The notes: generated by a model from the letters alone, not told the origin. A stretch of 64,000 nucleotides of DNA from Bacillus sp. ISL-18 (GCF_018613415.1 NZ_JAGGQG010000014.1:248001-312000); one strand, 5' to 3'. Shown: positions 50,208 to 59,243, numbered from the stretch's first letter. Made by a program: numbers and translations.

Positions 50208-51209
50208 CTATTTAAAAAAAATTAGCTGAAAAACATAAACGGAAAAGTAGACGACAAGAGGAGTTACCACTAGTAGATAGAGGACAAACTTTTTCTTAAA
50301 ATAACCGAATAACATTAAAGTGTTTTTTATATCAATCATAGGACCGAAGACGAGAAAGGCTAGGATGGAGCCTTCTGTAAAAGTGGAACCAAATGACGAG
50401 GCGAGAAAGGCATCGGCTGAAGAACATACCGAAAGGACGTATCCTAGTCCCATCATAGCCATTGGTGCAAAGGTGGTGCTTGTCCCTATTGATAAGAGAA
50501 CATTGCGGTCTAAGAAGGCTTGAAATAAACTGGCAAGAAATGCACCTATAAATAAATACTTTCCTGTATCAAATAATTCATCACTAGCATGATAGAGGGT
50601 TTCTAATAGTTTATTTCCTCGATGGTGGTTGTGGAGGTGGTGACCTTCCTGCTGTACTTTTAGAATATTTTCACCTTTAAAACGTCTGTAAATGATTAAT
50701 CCAATAATGACGGAACTTATAAATCCTATAAACATCCGTGCATTGGCTACATAAGGCGTGCTTTTGAATGCAAAATAAGTAGACGCATAAACGACAGGGT
50801 TTAAGATGGGAGCACTGAGCATAAATACAACACTTACATGGGAAGGCATGCCTTTTTTTATTAACCTGCGAACAACAGGAACAATGGCACACTCACATAT
50901 CGGAAAGATGATTCCTAGTAATGCAGCTGGTATAAGGGCTAAATAGGCATTACGGGGCAAAACTCTTCGGATGACATTTTCGGACACAAATGATTGGATA
51001 ATGGCTGATACAAATACACCCAGTAAAATAAAGGGAATGGCTTCTAAAATAATACTAAGAAAAATGGTATTTACATTAAAAAATATGCTAGGGATTCTAG
51101 TAAACAAAGAGATGTTTTTTAGCTCCTCCGAAAAGAGAAATAGAAACAGGAATAAACAAAATAATAGTAAAGCCAGGCTATCTTTTACCATCTTATGAAA
51201 AAAGGTCAC
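50208..51209 (-). CDS. Permease of the YcgR/YraQ (DUF318) family
   Basis: 333 aa, about eight to ten helices, with the typical PICECAIVPVVRRLIKKGMP and SAPILNPVVYASTY motifs and a His-rich cytoplasmic loop EGHHLHNHHRG between the halves. Partner of the next gene (12 nt gap). Start has AGGAGGTAG upstream. Divergent from the zinc-binding lipoprotein with Zur boxes between, so probably zinc-repressed. Confidence 0.86.
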   Translation of the reverse strand: MTFFHKMVKDSLALLLFCLFLFLFLFSEELKNISLFTRIPSIFFNVNTIFLSIILEAIPFILLGVFVSAIIQSFVSENVIRRVLPRNAYLALIPAALLGIIFPICECAIVPVVRRLIKKGMPSHVSVVFMLSAPILNPVVYASTYFAFKSTPYVANARMFIGFISSVIIGLIIYRRFKGENILKVQQEGHHLHNHHRGNKLLETLYHASDELFDTGKYLFIGAFLASLFQAFLDRNVLLSIGTSTTFAPMAMMGLGYVLSVCSSADAFLASSFGSTFTEGSILAFLVFGPMIDIKNTLMLFGYFKKKFVLYLLVVTPLVVYFSVYVFQLIFFK

Positions 51210-51320
51210 AACATTCTACCTCCTCAAATCTATCAATCCTATCATATGGATATGCACGTCTAGTTCATTCCTTTCATTAAAATTTGATGATTGACATAAA
51301 TAAATAATCGTTATAAGATG

Positions 51321-51343
51321 TAATTCGTAATAGTTACGATTTG
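51321..51343. promoter_or_regulatory. Zur box 1
   Basis: TAATTCGTAATAGTTACGAT followed by TTG: core CGTAATAGTTACG is a perfect dyad, close to the Bacillus Zur consensus with central CGTAATNATTACG. Confidence 0.8.
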
Positions 51344-51384
51344 TGTATCGCTATTAATCATCCATTATATAAAATAATTATTCG

Positions 51385-51408
51385 CTTTAAATCGTAATAA
51401 TTCCTAAT
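51385..51408. promoter_or_regulatory. Zur box 2 (degenerate right half)
   Basis: TTTAAATCGTAATAATTCCT then AATT: left half matches the Zur consensus exactly, right half is degraded. It lies 28 nt before the zinc-binding lipoprotein gene. Confidence 0.6.
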
Positions 51409-51435
51409 TATAAAATAACTTGGAGGTAAATGAAC

Positions 51436-52365
51436 GTGAAAAGACTATTAGTCCCACTAATTATTTTTCTATTAATGGTAAGTGGCTGCTCAAACATAGC
51501 TTCAACCAAAAGTGAAAAAACAAGTGATGGATCTAAAAAACTGCAGATTGTCACGACTTTTTATCCAATGTACTATTTTGCCAAAAAGGTGGCGGGCGAC
51601 GCAGCAAACGTGGAATTATTAATACCAAATGGTGTAGAACCACATGATTGGGAACCGACAGCAAAGGATATGGCAAAAATTCAAGACGCTGATGTTTTTA
51701 TATACAATAGCCGATACTTTGAACTTTGGACTGAAAAAGTATTAAAAAGTATTAATGATTCCAACTTAAAGGTGGTCGAAGCTTCCAATGGGATTAAATT
51801 GATGAATGCACTAGAATCAGAGGAAGGGAAGGAGCATACGACTGCTAAAGATCCACACGTCTGGCTTTCTCCGGTTTTAGCTCAGCAAGAAGTGAACACG
51901 ATTGCTAAAGCTATAGAACAGGCAGATTCTCGTCATAAAGATCAGTATCAAAAAAATGCAACAGCATTAAATTCAGAGTTAGCGGATTTGGACCGCTTAT
52001 ATAAACAGACGATTGATAAAGCCACGAAAAAAGAATTTGTTACACAACATGCTGCATTTGGATACTTGGCAAAACAATATGGACTAACTCAAACTCCGAT
52101 TGCAGGATTATCACCCGACGTTGAACCAACATTAGGGAAATTAGCGGAATTAACCGAACTAACAAAAAAGAAAAATACAAAGGTTGTTTATTTTGAGGAA
52201 ATGGCCTCTTCAAAAGTGGCGGAAACGTTAGCGAAAGAAATAGGGGCTAAAACGGAAGTATTAAATCCACTAGAAGGATTAACGAAAGAGGAGCAACAAC
52301 AAGGATTAGACTTTATAGGTGTGATGAAAAAAAATCTGGATGCATTGAAATTATCGATTTTTTAA
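51436..52365 (+). CDS. znuA: Zinc ABC transporter substrate-binding lipoprotein (ZnuA/AdcA family)
   Basis: 309 aa, lipobox VSGC, cluster A-I metal-binding protein with metal-ligand His/Asp in VEPHDWEPT, DPHVWLSP, TQHAAFGYLA and the C-terminal FEEMASS region. GTG 51436 is favoured (GGAGG 9 nt upstream) over ATG 51430. No znuB/znuC permease or ATPase gene is beside it. Two Zur boxes upstream indicate induction by zinc shortage. Confidence 0.92.
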   Translation: MKRLLVPLIIFLLMVSGCSNIASTKSEKTSDGSKKLQIVTTFYPMYYFAKKVAGDAANVELLIPNGVEPHDWEPTAKDMAKIQDADVFIYNSRYFELWTEKVLKSINDSNLKVVEASNGIKLMNALESEEGKEHTTAKDPHVWLSPVLAQQEVNTIAKAIEQADSRHKDQYQKNATALNSELADLDRLYKQTIDKATKKEFVTQHAAFGYLAKQYGLTQTPIAGLSPDVEPTLGKLAELTELTKKKNTKVVYFEEMASSKVAETLAKEIGAKTEVLNPLEGLTKEEQQQGLDFIGVMKKNLDALKLSIF

Positions 52366-52370
52366 TATAG

Positions 52371-52420
52371 AAAAAGAAGACCTCTAAAATACGCATGGTA
52401 TTTAAGAGGTCTTCTTTTTA
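52371..52420. terminator. Terminator after znuA, copy B of a duplicated terminator
   Basis: AAAAAGAAGACCTC / GAGGTCTTCTTTTT around AAAATACGCATGGTATTTAA; one base differs from the copy at 48294-48343. Also serves the convergent NCS2 gene. Confidence 0.9.
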
Positions 52421-53710
52421 TTAACTAATCGCATGTAGCAGAAAATTAGTAAAGAACAACAGTGATATAATCACGCTTGAAACCGTAATCTGTTTTGATT
52501 TATTGGAAAAAACTTTTACAAGCGGATAAGCGATAAATCCGAAAGCAATTCCATCGACGATACTATAGGTTAATGGAATCATGATGATCACCAGAAAGGC
52601 CGGAAATGCTTCAGTAAAATCAGTGAAATCGATATTTACCACATTTTTCATCATCAATCCCCCGATAATGATCAGAATCGGAGTGATCGCGGCATCTGGA
52701 ACTAGTTTAATAAACGGCATGAAAAATAGCGATACCAAAAGGAGTGAACCTGTTACAACAGAGGTTAAACCGGTTCTGCCACCCGTCGTAATACCCGCCG
52801 CTGTTTCAACCGTCGAAACAGCAGGACTTGTGCCTAATAACCCGCAGACAATGGTCGAAATAGAGATTGCCTTTAATGACTTTTCGTTCTTTTCAGGTGC
52901 CTGAAGCATCCCATTCACTTGAGAATGGACCAGTCCAATATTTTCAAAGACGAGCACTAACACCAATGAGAAGACAGCCGACCAAAAAGGAAGGAAAGAC
53001 CACTTGCCGAAATGACTGCTTAGGAAAACATCCTTATAGCTGTCAAAGGAAATAAAGCTAGTGTCCATCCCATTCATTGGAACAAGTCCAAAGAAATAGG
53101 AAACCATCGTACCAAGGATAATGGTGATTAAAAAATTGCCTGGAACTTTCTTTAAGAACAGAAATAGGGCAATGATCAGATTAATGATCGAAGCCAGCAC
53201 CACAGGCGAAGATAACTCACCAAGCGACACAAAATTGGTCGGGCTCCCGGCTACAATTCCACTCTTTTGCAGACCAATAAAGGCAATAAACAGGCCGATT
53301 CCAACAGAAATCGATTCTTTTAAGGAATCTGGAATAGCGCTTGTTACGATGTTGCGTAAGTTGGTAAAGGCAACAACTACAAACAAAATTCCAGAAAGAA
53401 CCACAGCCCCTAAAGCCTCCCGATAATCCAGCCCTAACGAACCGACAATCGTGAACGTAAATAAGGCATTAATCCCCATCCCTGGAACAATAATCAACGG
53501 TACATTGGCGATAAAAGCAACCAATAAACAGCCAACAAACGAAGAAAGGACGGTGGCAATGATACCAGCCTCCAAAGGGATTCCGGCATCTTCCAAAATC
53601 TTTGCGTTAACGGCCAGGATATAGACAATGGAAAAAAACGACGTTAACCCTGCAATAACCTCCTTTCGAATAGTTGTTTCATGCTGCTTAAGCTTAAATA
53701 CTCCCTTCAT
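52421..53710 (-). CDS. NCS2 family purine permease (PbuG/PbuO-like)
   Basis: 429 aa, about 12-14 helices. AzgA-type hypoxanthine/guanine permease motifs: GLTSFFSIVYILAVNAKIL, VPGMGINALFTFTIV, FENIGLVHSQVNG and TSPAVSTVETAAGITTGGRT. ATG 53710 (MKGVFKLKQHE) fits the family start but has no ribosome site; GTG 53722 behind GGGAGAGGG is possible. No purine riboswitch seen upstream. Confidence 0.88.
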   Translation of the reverse strand: MKGVFKLKQHETTIRKEVIAGLTSFFSIVYILAVNAKILEDAGIPLEAGIIATVLSSFVGCLLVAFIANVPLIIVPGMGINALFTFTIVGSLGLDYREALGAVVLSGILFVVVAFTNLRNIVTSAIPDSLKESISVGIGLFIAFIGLQKSGIVAGSPTNFVSLGELSSPVVLASIINLIIALFLFLKKVPGNFLITIILGTMVSYFFGLVPMNGMDTSFISFDSYKDVFLSSHFGKWSFLPFWSAVFSLVLVLVFENIGLVHSQVNGMLQAPEKNEKSLKAISISTIVCGLLGTSPAVSTVETAAGITTGGRTGLTSVVTGSLLLVSLFFMPFIKLVPDAAITPILIIIGGLMMKNVVNIDFTDFTEAFPAFLVIIMIPLTYSIVDGIAFGFIAYPLVKVFSNKSKQITVSSVIISLLFFTNFLLHAIS

Positions 53711-53831
53711 AATAGTAATCACACTTTCGCGATTTCCCTCTCCCACCCGCATAAAGTTCATTTAGTTATATAACTTATGCCGAGGGATATTATAACACAG
53801 ATTGGCCAAGGATAGAGGACCAAACACATAA

Positions 53832-53886
53832 ATAATCCAGCGGTGTGGGAAATGGTGACAGGCAGCATTTCTCACACCGCTGGATT
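53832..53886. repeat. Long hairpin carrying a GGTGACAGGCAGC element
   Basis: AATCCAGCGGTGTGGGAAAT pairs with ATTTCTCACACCGCTGGATT (one G-U) around a loop with GGTGACAGGCA, the inverse of the GGTGCCTGTCACC family. Confidence 0.85.
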
Positions 53887-53943
53887 GGTTTGGATTTAAA
53901 CGAAGGTAGCTTTCTAATATTTACCTTTTAAGTGAACCGGGAT

Positions 53944-53972
53944 AAGACCTGCTGTCCACAGCAGGTCTTATT
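53944..53972. terminator. Terminator of the amidase gene
   Basis: AAGACCTGCTG / CAGCAGGTCTT with a 4-nt loop; A/T-rich on both sides. Confidence 0.8.
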
Positions 53973-53990
53973 TCGGCGGTTCATCCCTGA

Positions 53991-54959
53991 TTAAAACATC
54001 GCTGCCCAAGTTTTCGGGCCGACAATCCCATCTACTCCTAAACCATGGCTTTTTTGGAATGCTTTCACAGCCGCTTCGGTTTTGGGTCCAAAAATACCAT
54101 CGGCGGCAACGCCCACTCTTGCTTGGATTAGTTTTATATTGTTTGTATCCGTGGAGCCCCTTTTGATCAGGTGACCAGGATAAGGACGATTTGATGTATT
54201 GACCACTGCTTCCAGTTTTGCTTTTGTCTTCGGTCCAACGATTCCATCGACAGCAAGCCCGTGCTTTGCTTGAAAAGACCGGACAGCCGCTTCGGTTTCT
54301 TTGCCAAAATCACCATCTGCTCCATATTTCGGGAGCCTTTCCCCAGCTTTCATGAGATACTGCTGCAGCTTTTTGACATCTGGCCCATTATCGCCTAATT
54401 GTAACAAATGGGGACTTGATGTGGAGGAGGATGGTTGGTTCGTATGTGCTGCTGCAACCAAGGTAGGGTGTAGGGAATCGTAATTGATGGCTTGACGAAC
54501 AAATTCATCTCGATTGATGGATGTTCCAGGGCAAGTTTTACTTGCATGTTCGCGGTGGAACATGATTTGCGCCCCGCAGGCCGTTACAAGATAATGCTGC
54601 AGCTTTAACATTGAATTCAACTGGGCGCCTTCTAACACATCATGACCAATGTCAAAGTTTCCTAACATCTCGGTCATAAAGGCGCCTTCGTTGTAGCCGG
54701 CGATTCCTGCGGGTGTTTCATTAAAAGGCCTTCCGGTGACAAATAAACCATCTGGCATGAGGGTGACATGTTGTCCGATGTCATCCCAACCACGCGTGTT
54801 CACATGGTAATTCCGCATGGCCTGTTGTAGTTGGAGATGGTTCTTGCCGTTAAAATCATTATGACTAGGTTCCCAGGTATGGTGCACTTGCGAATATTTG
54901 TATTTCCGGCCATTTAACCTTTGAATCACCTGGTCAGCCGTGAGAATCTCAAATGCCAT
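53991..54959 (-). CDS. N-acetylmuramoyl-L-alanine amidase with two peptidoglycan-binding domains
   Basis: 322 aa. Amidase_2-like domain (about 10-165) with His-His in YSQVHHTWEPS, and HREHASKTCPG, then two PG_binding_1 repeats (about 190-255 and 265-322; LGDNGPDVKKLQQYLMKAG, DGIVGPKTKAKLE, DGIFGPKTEAAVKAFQKSHG). No signal peptide visible, so export or spore/mother-cell lysis route is unclear. Start 54959 follows GGAGTG; the longer frame has none. Confidence 0.88.
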   Translation of the reverse strand: MAFEILTADQVIQRLNGRKYKYSQVHHTWEPSHNDFNGKNHLQLQQAMRNYHVNTRGWDDIGQHVTLMPDGLFVTGRPFNETPAGIAGYNEGAFMTEMLGNFDIGHDVLEGAQLNSMLKLQHYLVTACGAQIMFHREHASKTCPGTSINRDEFVRQAINYDSLHPTLVAAAHTNQPSSSTSSPHLLQLGDNGPDVKKLQQYLMKAGERLPKYGADGDFGKETEAAVRSFQAKHGLAVDGIVGPKTKAKLEAVVNTSNRPYPGHLIKRGSTDTNNIKLIQARVGVAADGIFGPKTEAAVKAFQKSHGLGVDGIVGPKTWAAMF

Positions 54960-55069
54960 TCGTTTTTCACTCCTTCGATCAACATATGTTACACTATGCA
55001 AATTTGGGTGGGCGGTGCATGACTATTTTGCGTTCACACCGAGAAGCTTTAGATAAATGGGCAAAAAAA

Positions 55070-55093
55070 AGATCCAGCTGACGGTCAGCTGGA
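55070..55093 (-). terminator. Isolated terminator hairpin
   Basis: Minus strand TCCAGCTGACC / GTCAGCTGGA followed by TCTTTTTTTT. Nearest minus-strand gene ends about 195 nt upstream (the GGDEF gene); nothing else is seen in 55002-55287. Confidence 0.7.
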
Positions 55094-55287
55094 CTAAAAA
55101 TATATGTTTAAAAGGGGGTCATTTATGAAAAAGAGGTAAAATCAATTTCATAGGTTTATCTTACTCTCGATAGATGAACAAACTATGAACAAATCATTAA
55201 GGTTATATAAAAATTTTAAAAAGAGGTAGGGTAGGCCGGAAATCTTCATAAAGTAAATAATCTTTTACTAAAATTACTGAACCTTCC

Positions 55288-56211
55288 TTACCTTTCCTCA
55301 TGAAAAAAACAATATTGATTCTTCCCATTATATTTTGCCATATACATGGCTTTATCGGCCTGCATTAATAAAGTCTCCGCATTCTCGCTATCTTTCGGAT
55401 ACAGGGACACACCAATACTGGCAGTGACATAGGTTTGAAGCTGCGGGTTCACGCCCTGATTTACAACCTGGTTAATCACTTCATTAATAAGATCGGCAAG
55501 GTGTTCAGGGGAATGGAGAATAATAATGAATTCATCTCCCGCAAATCTAGCCACCTCACCCTTTGACCCAACCGTGACTTTAATCTTTTCAGCCACTTCT
55601 TTCAAGAAGTGATCACCAACTAAATGTCCATAGGTATCATTGACATTCTTAAAACCATCTAAATCCATAAACAAGATAGCAAGTTCCTGATAGTCATGGG
55701 AGCTTAACCTGTTCCGAAAAACATCCATATACCAACGACGGTTATATAATCCTGTTAAAGAATCAATATAAGCAAGGTCGTTAAGTAAATTTTCGTAGCG
55801 GTTAGGATGTGTTAATTCCTTTCCAATCGTTAGGATAGCAGGCTTACCTTCATAGATAATAGCAATCCCGGTGGCTTCTACTTTTACAATTCCCCCATCG
55901 ACTCTTAATAACCGTTCTTCGATATAGCGGATCTCAGGGTCGATTTTCCCGATTCCCGCATCATATGGATTTTGCAATGCCCCCATAATGGCAGACAGCA
56001 CCTTTTCCCGGTCCTCTGGATGAACCATCTCCAGGATAGGCTTCCCGATTAAGTCCCCGCTTGAAGTGGCTCCTAAAATTTTTTGAGCAGCAATATTGGT
56101 ATAAACGATGATTCCTTCAATGTGAATGATGATGGCTTCAGGGAAAAACTCAATCAATTGCTGATAGCCATCATTCCCATGAGCAGAAAGTATGTCAAAA
56201 TGGTTAGCCAT
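55288..56211 (-). CDS. PAS-GGDEF diguanylate cyclase
   Basis: 307 aa, soluble. PAS domain (about 15-135; FFPEAIIIHIEGIIVYTNIA) followed by GGDEF (about 145-305; DSLTGLYNRRWYMDVF, DLDGFKNVNDTYGHLVGD, RFAGDEFIII). The signature is AGDEF, a variant often still active. No inhibitory RxxD was identified with confidence. Likely makes c-di-GMP in response to a cytoplasmic signal. Confidence 0.9.
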   Translation of the reverse strand: MANHFDILSAHGNDGYQQLIEFFPEAIIIHIEGIIVYTNIAAQKILGATSSGDLIGKPILEMVHPEDREKVLSAIMGALQNPYDAGIGKIDPEIRYIEERLLRVDGGIVKVEATGIAIIYEGKPAILTIGKELTHPNRYENLLNDLAYIDSLTGLYNRRWYMDVFRNRLSSHDYQELAILFMDLDGFKNVNDTYGHLVGDHFLKEVAEKIKVTVGSKGEVARFAGDEFIIILHSPEHLADLINEVINQVVNQGVNPQLQTYVTASIGVSLYPKDSENAETLLMQADKAMYMAKYNGKNQYCFFHEER

Positions 56212-56442
56212 GGAGATCTCCTGTACGTATAATTCTTTCTTGTCTATTGTATGGAAAGTATCTAAGATTTGTAAAATGATTTCTGCACTTAAAGGGGAGG
56301 GAAAAAATGGGCGTGGAATTAGGAAGTCTGGTAAATTGTTTACCGATGACCGTTTAGCAAGTGGAGGAGGGATGGTTTGAATGGAGAAGGTTTGACCATT
56401 TCTACGCCGAAAATAACAGGCGGGGGGATTATCTTATATGCT

Positions 56443-56475
56443 CAAAAAAAGGTGCCCAAGAACTCGGACACCTTC
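56443..56475 (-). terminator. Terminator of yfkM
   Basis: Minus strand AAGGTGTCC / GGGCACCTT followed by TTTTTGAG. Confidence 0.75.
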
Positions 56476-56481
56476 ATGATG

Positions 56482-56997
56482 CTAACCTAATATTCGTAAA
56501 GATTCTTGGACAAAGGCCGGGATATCATCCGGCTGCCTGCTCGTGACCAGCTGATTCTGGCACACAACCACTTCTTTGTCATGCAAATTTCCGCCGGCAT
56601 TCTTTAAATCCACATGAATCGACTTGTACCCTGTGACATCGCGCCCTTCAAGCGTTTCCGCTGTAATCAGCAGCTGAGGTCCGTGGCAAATGGCGAAAAC
56701 CGGCTTTTTCGCATCCATAAAGGCTTTCGCAAATTGAACAAACCGCTCGTCGGCCCGGAGAATATCCGGTGAAAATCCGCCTGGGATGAACAGGGCATCG
56801 AAGTCCTCAGGAGAGACCTCATCGATACTCTGATCAATGACCACTTCACTCTCACCCTGTTTTCCTTTTACCGTTTTGCCCTTTTCCATTTCGATGGGGG
56901 TGACCTCATGGCCTTTTTCCTTGAAGGCCTGTACTGGTTCACTATACTCGGAATCCTCGAAATGATCTGTTACTAACACAGCAATTTTTTTGCTCAT
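56482..56997 (-). CDS. yfkM: YfkM/PfpI-type DJ-1 family general stress protein 18
   Basis: 171 aa, DJ-1/PfpI fold with the nucleophile Cys in FAICHGPQLL and GGFSPDILR. YfkM is sigma-B controlled in B. subtilis; proposed activities for the family are peptidase or deglycase. Start 56997 (MSKKIAVLVTDHF) has GAGGAG upstream. A sigma-B promoter lies at 57033-57058. Confidence 0.9.
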   Translation of the reverse strand: MSKKIAVLVTDHFEDSEYSEPVQAFKEKGHEVTPIEMEKGKTVKGKQGESEVVIDQSIDEVSPEDFDALFIPGGFSPDILRADERFVQFAKAFMDAKKPVFAICHGPQLLITAETLEGRDVTGYKSIHVDLKNAGGNLHDKEVVVCQNQLVTSRQPDDIPAFVQESLRILG

Positions 56998-57032
56998 AGC
57001 AATCAACTCCTCTTCTAAGACTCCATACTAAA

Positions 57033-57058
57033 GTACCCTTTATCACAGTGGTTGAAAC
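57033..57058 (-). promoter_or_regulatory. Sigma-B promoter of yfkM
   Basis: Minus strand GTTTCA-N14-GGGTAC, 36 nt from the start. Confidence 0.87.
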
Positions 57059-57060
57059 GT

Positions 57061-57260
57061 TAGAAGGTGTCCCAAAAGTTTTAGGGGCACCTTCTTTTTT
57101 ATACATTAAACTAGTCTGTTGATTTCCGCTCCAGGCGCTTCGCTTTCCGCGGGCGGTACGGGAAGCCTCCTCGTCGCTTTAGCTCCTGCGGGGTCTCCCC
57201 TGTCCCGTACTCCCGCAGGAGTCTTCGCGCCTTCCGCTCCAATCAACAGAGTGTGCCAAC
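57061..57260 (-). repeat. Large dispersed Bacillus repeat, copy 2 (inverted relative to copy 1)
   Basis: Reads on the minus strand like 7638-7849: GAGCGGAAGG, GACTCCTGCGGGAGTACGGG, GACCCCGCAGGAGC, GGAAATCAACAGACTAGTTT and the hairpin AGAAGGTGCCCC / GGGACACCTTCT. Here the hairpin lies just outside the yfkM promoter. Confidence 0.85.
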
Positions 57261-57295
57261 CTATACATCAACCAAATTTTGAGTCAGCCTATTGT

Positions 57296-57988
57296 TTAAA
57301 TGAAAAATTTAATGCCAATCAAGATTGCTTCTACTACCACTACGGCTAACAAAATGTTCATCTTTTGCGCGCTTTTCTTTTCTATTTTTTTCAAGTCTTC
57401 TTTGCCGGCCATCCGGTTGGAGAGGATGTGGAGAATCTCTGTATGATGTTTGCTCATGGATTCGATTTTTTCCCGCAGTAATTCGATTTCCGACTTGTAA
57501 GCTTCGAGCTGCTCAAGGTGTTGATGGGTTAAGGTCTCGAGCTGATAGATGACTTTGTTGATGAGTGCTTCTTCGCGAACGACAAGAATGGTATTAATCG
57601 ACTCGGAATGTTTATGGAACATTTCTTTGTACGATTGCTGAAGCCGCTCCAGGCGGTCCTCCATTTGCTGAATGGCTGTTACGTGGGCAGCTAACTTTTC
57701 CTCTGCTTTCGCTAACTCACCTTTCGTAAGGGCAACGTACGCTTCATTTTGCTTCAAAAAATTGCGGTTGTTCTCGGCGGAAACGGTGAGATCACGGGTA
57801 AAGGCTGCTATTTCGTTCGAAGCCGTGTCAATCACCGTTACAGCGTTTTCCAAGAGCTCCTTGTTACTGCTCTCTAATAAGTTCATTTTTTCTTTTAAAT
57901 CACCGTAAAAAATATCTTCGTTCAGCTTCTTTAATTCTTCAACAGCCTTTTCATATTCACTATTGGTCGGGAGTTTTGTGGTAACCAT
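57296..57988 (-). CDS. Coiled-coil protein with C-terminal membrane anchor, unknown function
   Basis: 230 aa, almost entirely alpha-helical coiled coil (for example LKEKMNLLESSNKELLENAV, KAEEKLAAHVTAIQQMEDRL) ending in one hydrophobic helix at the extreme C-terminus (MNILLAVVVVEAILIGIKFF), so a tail-anchored inner-membrane protein. Its ATG follows the stop of the upstream gene with no gap (TAGATG), implying coupled translation and a joint role. No family recognised. Confidence 0.78.
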   Translation of the reverse strand: MVTTKLPTNSEYEKAVEELKKLNEDIFYGDLKEKMNLLESSNKELLENAVTVIDTASNEIAAFTRDLTVSAENNRNFLKQNEAYVALTKGELAKAEEKLAAHVTAIQQMEDRLERLQQSYKEMFHKHSESINTILVVREEALINKVIYQLETLTHQHLEQLEAYKSEIELLREKIESMSKHHTEILHILSNRMAGKEDLKKIEKKSAQKMNILLAVVVVEAILIGIKFFI

Positions 57989-59095
57989 CTATTCATGGCC
58001 TCCTTTGGTTAATGATTCAATCATGTTTTCACCGTCTTGCCGCAAAAGCTGCAAATAGTGGGCGGACAGCCAGCGGTCTTCCGTCTGACCATACAGGAAA
58101 TGCTGCTGCAGCTCTTCCTTATACTCCAGCCAGTACTTAATTAAATAGCCTTGCAATTGAGAGGCTTGGTCACTGAACTGTTCCCACAATTGGCAGGCCT
58201 TCAGATAACGGGCTTTCAGCTCCGCTTCTTCCTTTTGATACGTGACTAATTGATTCTCGTGGGAGCGAATCTTGGTCCGGTACTCAAGCTTTACGGCTTC
58301 AACCTCTTTTATGGCTTGCTCTTTTTGCCTTGTTAATTCCGTTAAGACTAAAGTTAGTAAATGATTAAAGTTTTGATACATCTCAGTAAGCCATTGATGT
58401 GCTTGTTCACGCATAGTGGACAAGGCCTTTTCATAAGTGGTTTTAAACCAGAAGGCATCAATTTTCTGCTCAATTTCAGGTATAGGAGCCAGAAAAGGAA
58501 GTTCTAAAGGTTGTCCTAGCTTAATGTTTGCATCACTAGCTTTCTGTTTGATGGTCAAAAGCGAGTTTCCTAACTCTCGTTCAGCCCAATTCTGTAATCT
58601 AGACACATCATAATTGATGACACTAGCTTTTTTATTATAGGGAGTATACTCAATAATATCATCCACTAATTCCCAGATGTGGTCAGAATCTGTATTTTTA
58701 AGCTCAATCTGTTGTTGGAATTGATCAAAGCGATTGATATCGTTTAATAAGCGTTCTTCCTGTAAGTGGGCGTTTTCTTTTTCATGTTCAAGGATCGATG
58801 TTTGTTTGTTGATTAACATTTGATAGGGTTCCAATTGCTTTTCAACGTTTTCTAGTTCTGATTGCCGTTCTTTTTCAACTTCTTGGAAAAAATTCTTGAG
58901 GCCGTTGAAGGACACGTCATGGGGAGGTTCCAAGTGTGTTTGCAACATTCTCACAAGACCTTCCACTGAGTGGGCCATTCCCGCTGTATAAGGGGCTTCG
59001 CTTTTCCATTCATTAAAGCGAACGGAGAAATCCTTTACCGCCTTCTGCACCCATTCAAATCGTTTTTTATGGAAATCAATAAATGTAGGATTCAT
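57989..59095 (-). CDS. Large soluble coiled-coil protein, unknown function
   Basis: 368 aa, predicted mostly coiled coil (FFQEVEKERQSELENVEKQL; REQAHQWLTEMYQ; KLEYRTKIRSHENQLVTYQK) with many W and Y residues and no membrane helix, Walker or Cys motif. First gene of a two-gene operon with the tail-anchored coiled-coil protein. I do not recognise either; phage or SMC-like similarity could not be supported. Confidence 0.75.
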   Translation of the reverse strand: MNPTFIDFHKKRFEWVQKAVKDFSVRFNEWKSEAPYTAGMAHSVEGLVRMLQTHLEPPHDVSFNGLKNFFQEVEKERQSELENVEKQLEPYQMLINKQTSILEHEKENAHLQEERLLNDINRFDQFQQQIELKNTDSDHIWELVDDIIEYTPYNKKASVINYDVSRLQNWAERELGNSLLTIKQKASDANIKLGQPLELPFLAPIPEIEQKIDAFWFKTTYEKALSTMREQAHQWLTEMYQNFNHLLTLVLTELTRQKEQAIKEVEAVKLEYRTKIRSHENQLVTYQKEEAELKARYLKACQLWEQFSDQASQLQGYLIKYWLEYKEELQQHFLYGQTEDRWLSAHYLQLLRQDGENMIESLTKGGHE

Positions 59096-59243
59096 TTTTA
59101 TCGTCCAACTCCTGCATTTCTATCTATCAAAATCAGATTACTAGATTATTTTAACATTTTTAAGGGGAAACAACTGATTATTTCTCAAAGATTCGGAAAA
59201 TGATTTCTAGCGGGGAAGAGAGGAGAGGGGGGGGCAGCTAATT

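Noticed and set aside
53711..53831. Purine riboswitch before the NCS2 permease
   Set aside because: The conserved purine-aptamer core and P1 stem could not be found on the minus strand.
56212..56442. Possible short gene between the GGDEF and yfkM genes
   Set aside because: Frames there lack ribosome sites and coherent composition; nothing convincing seen.
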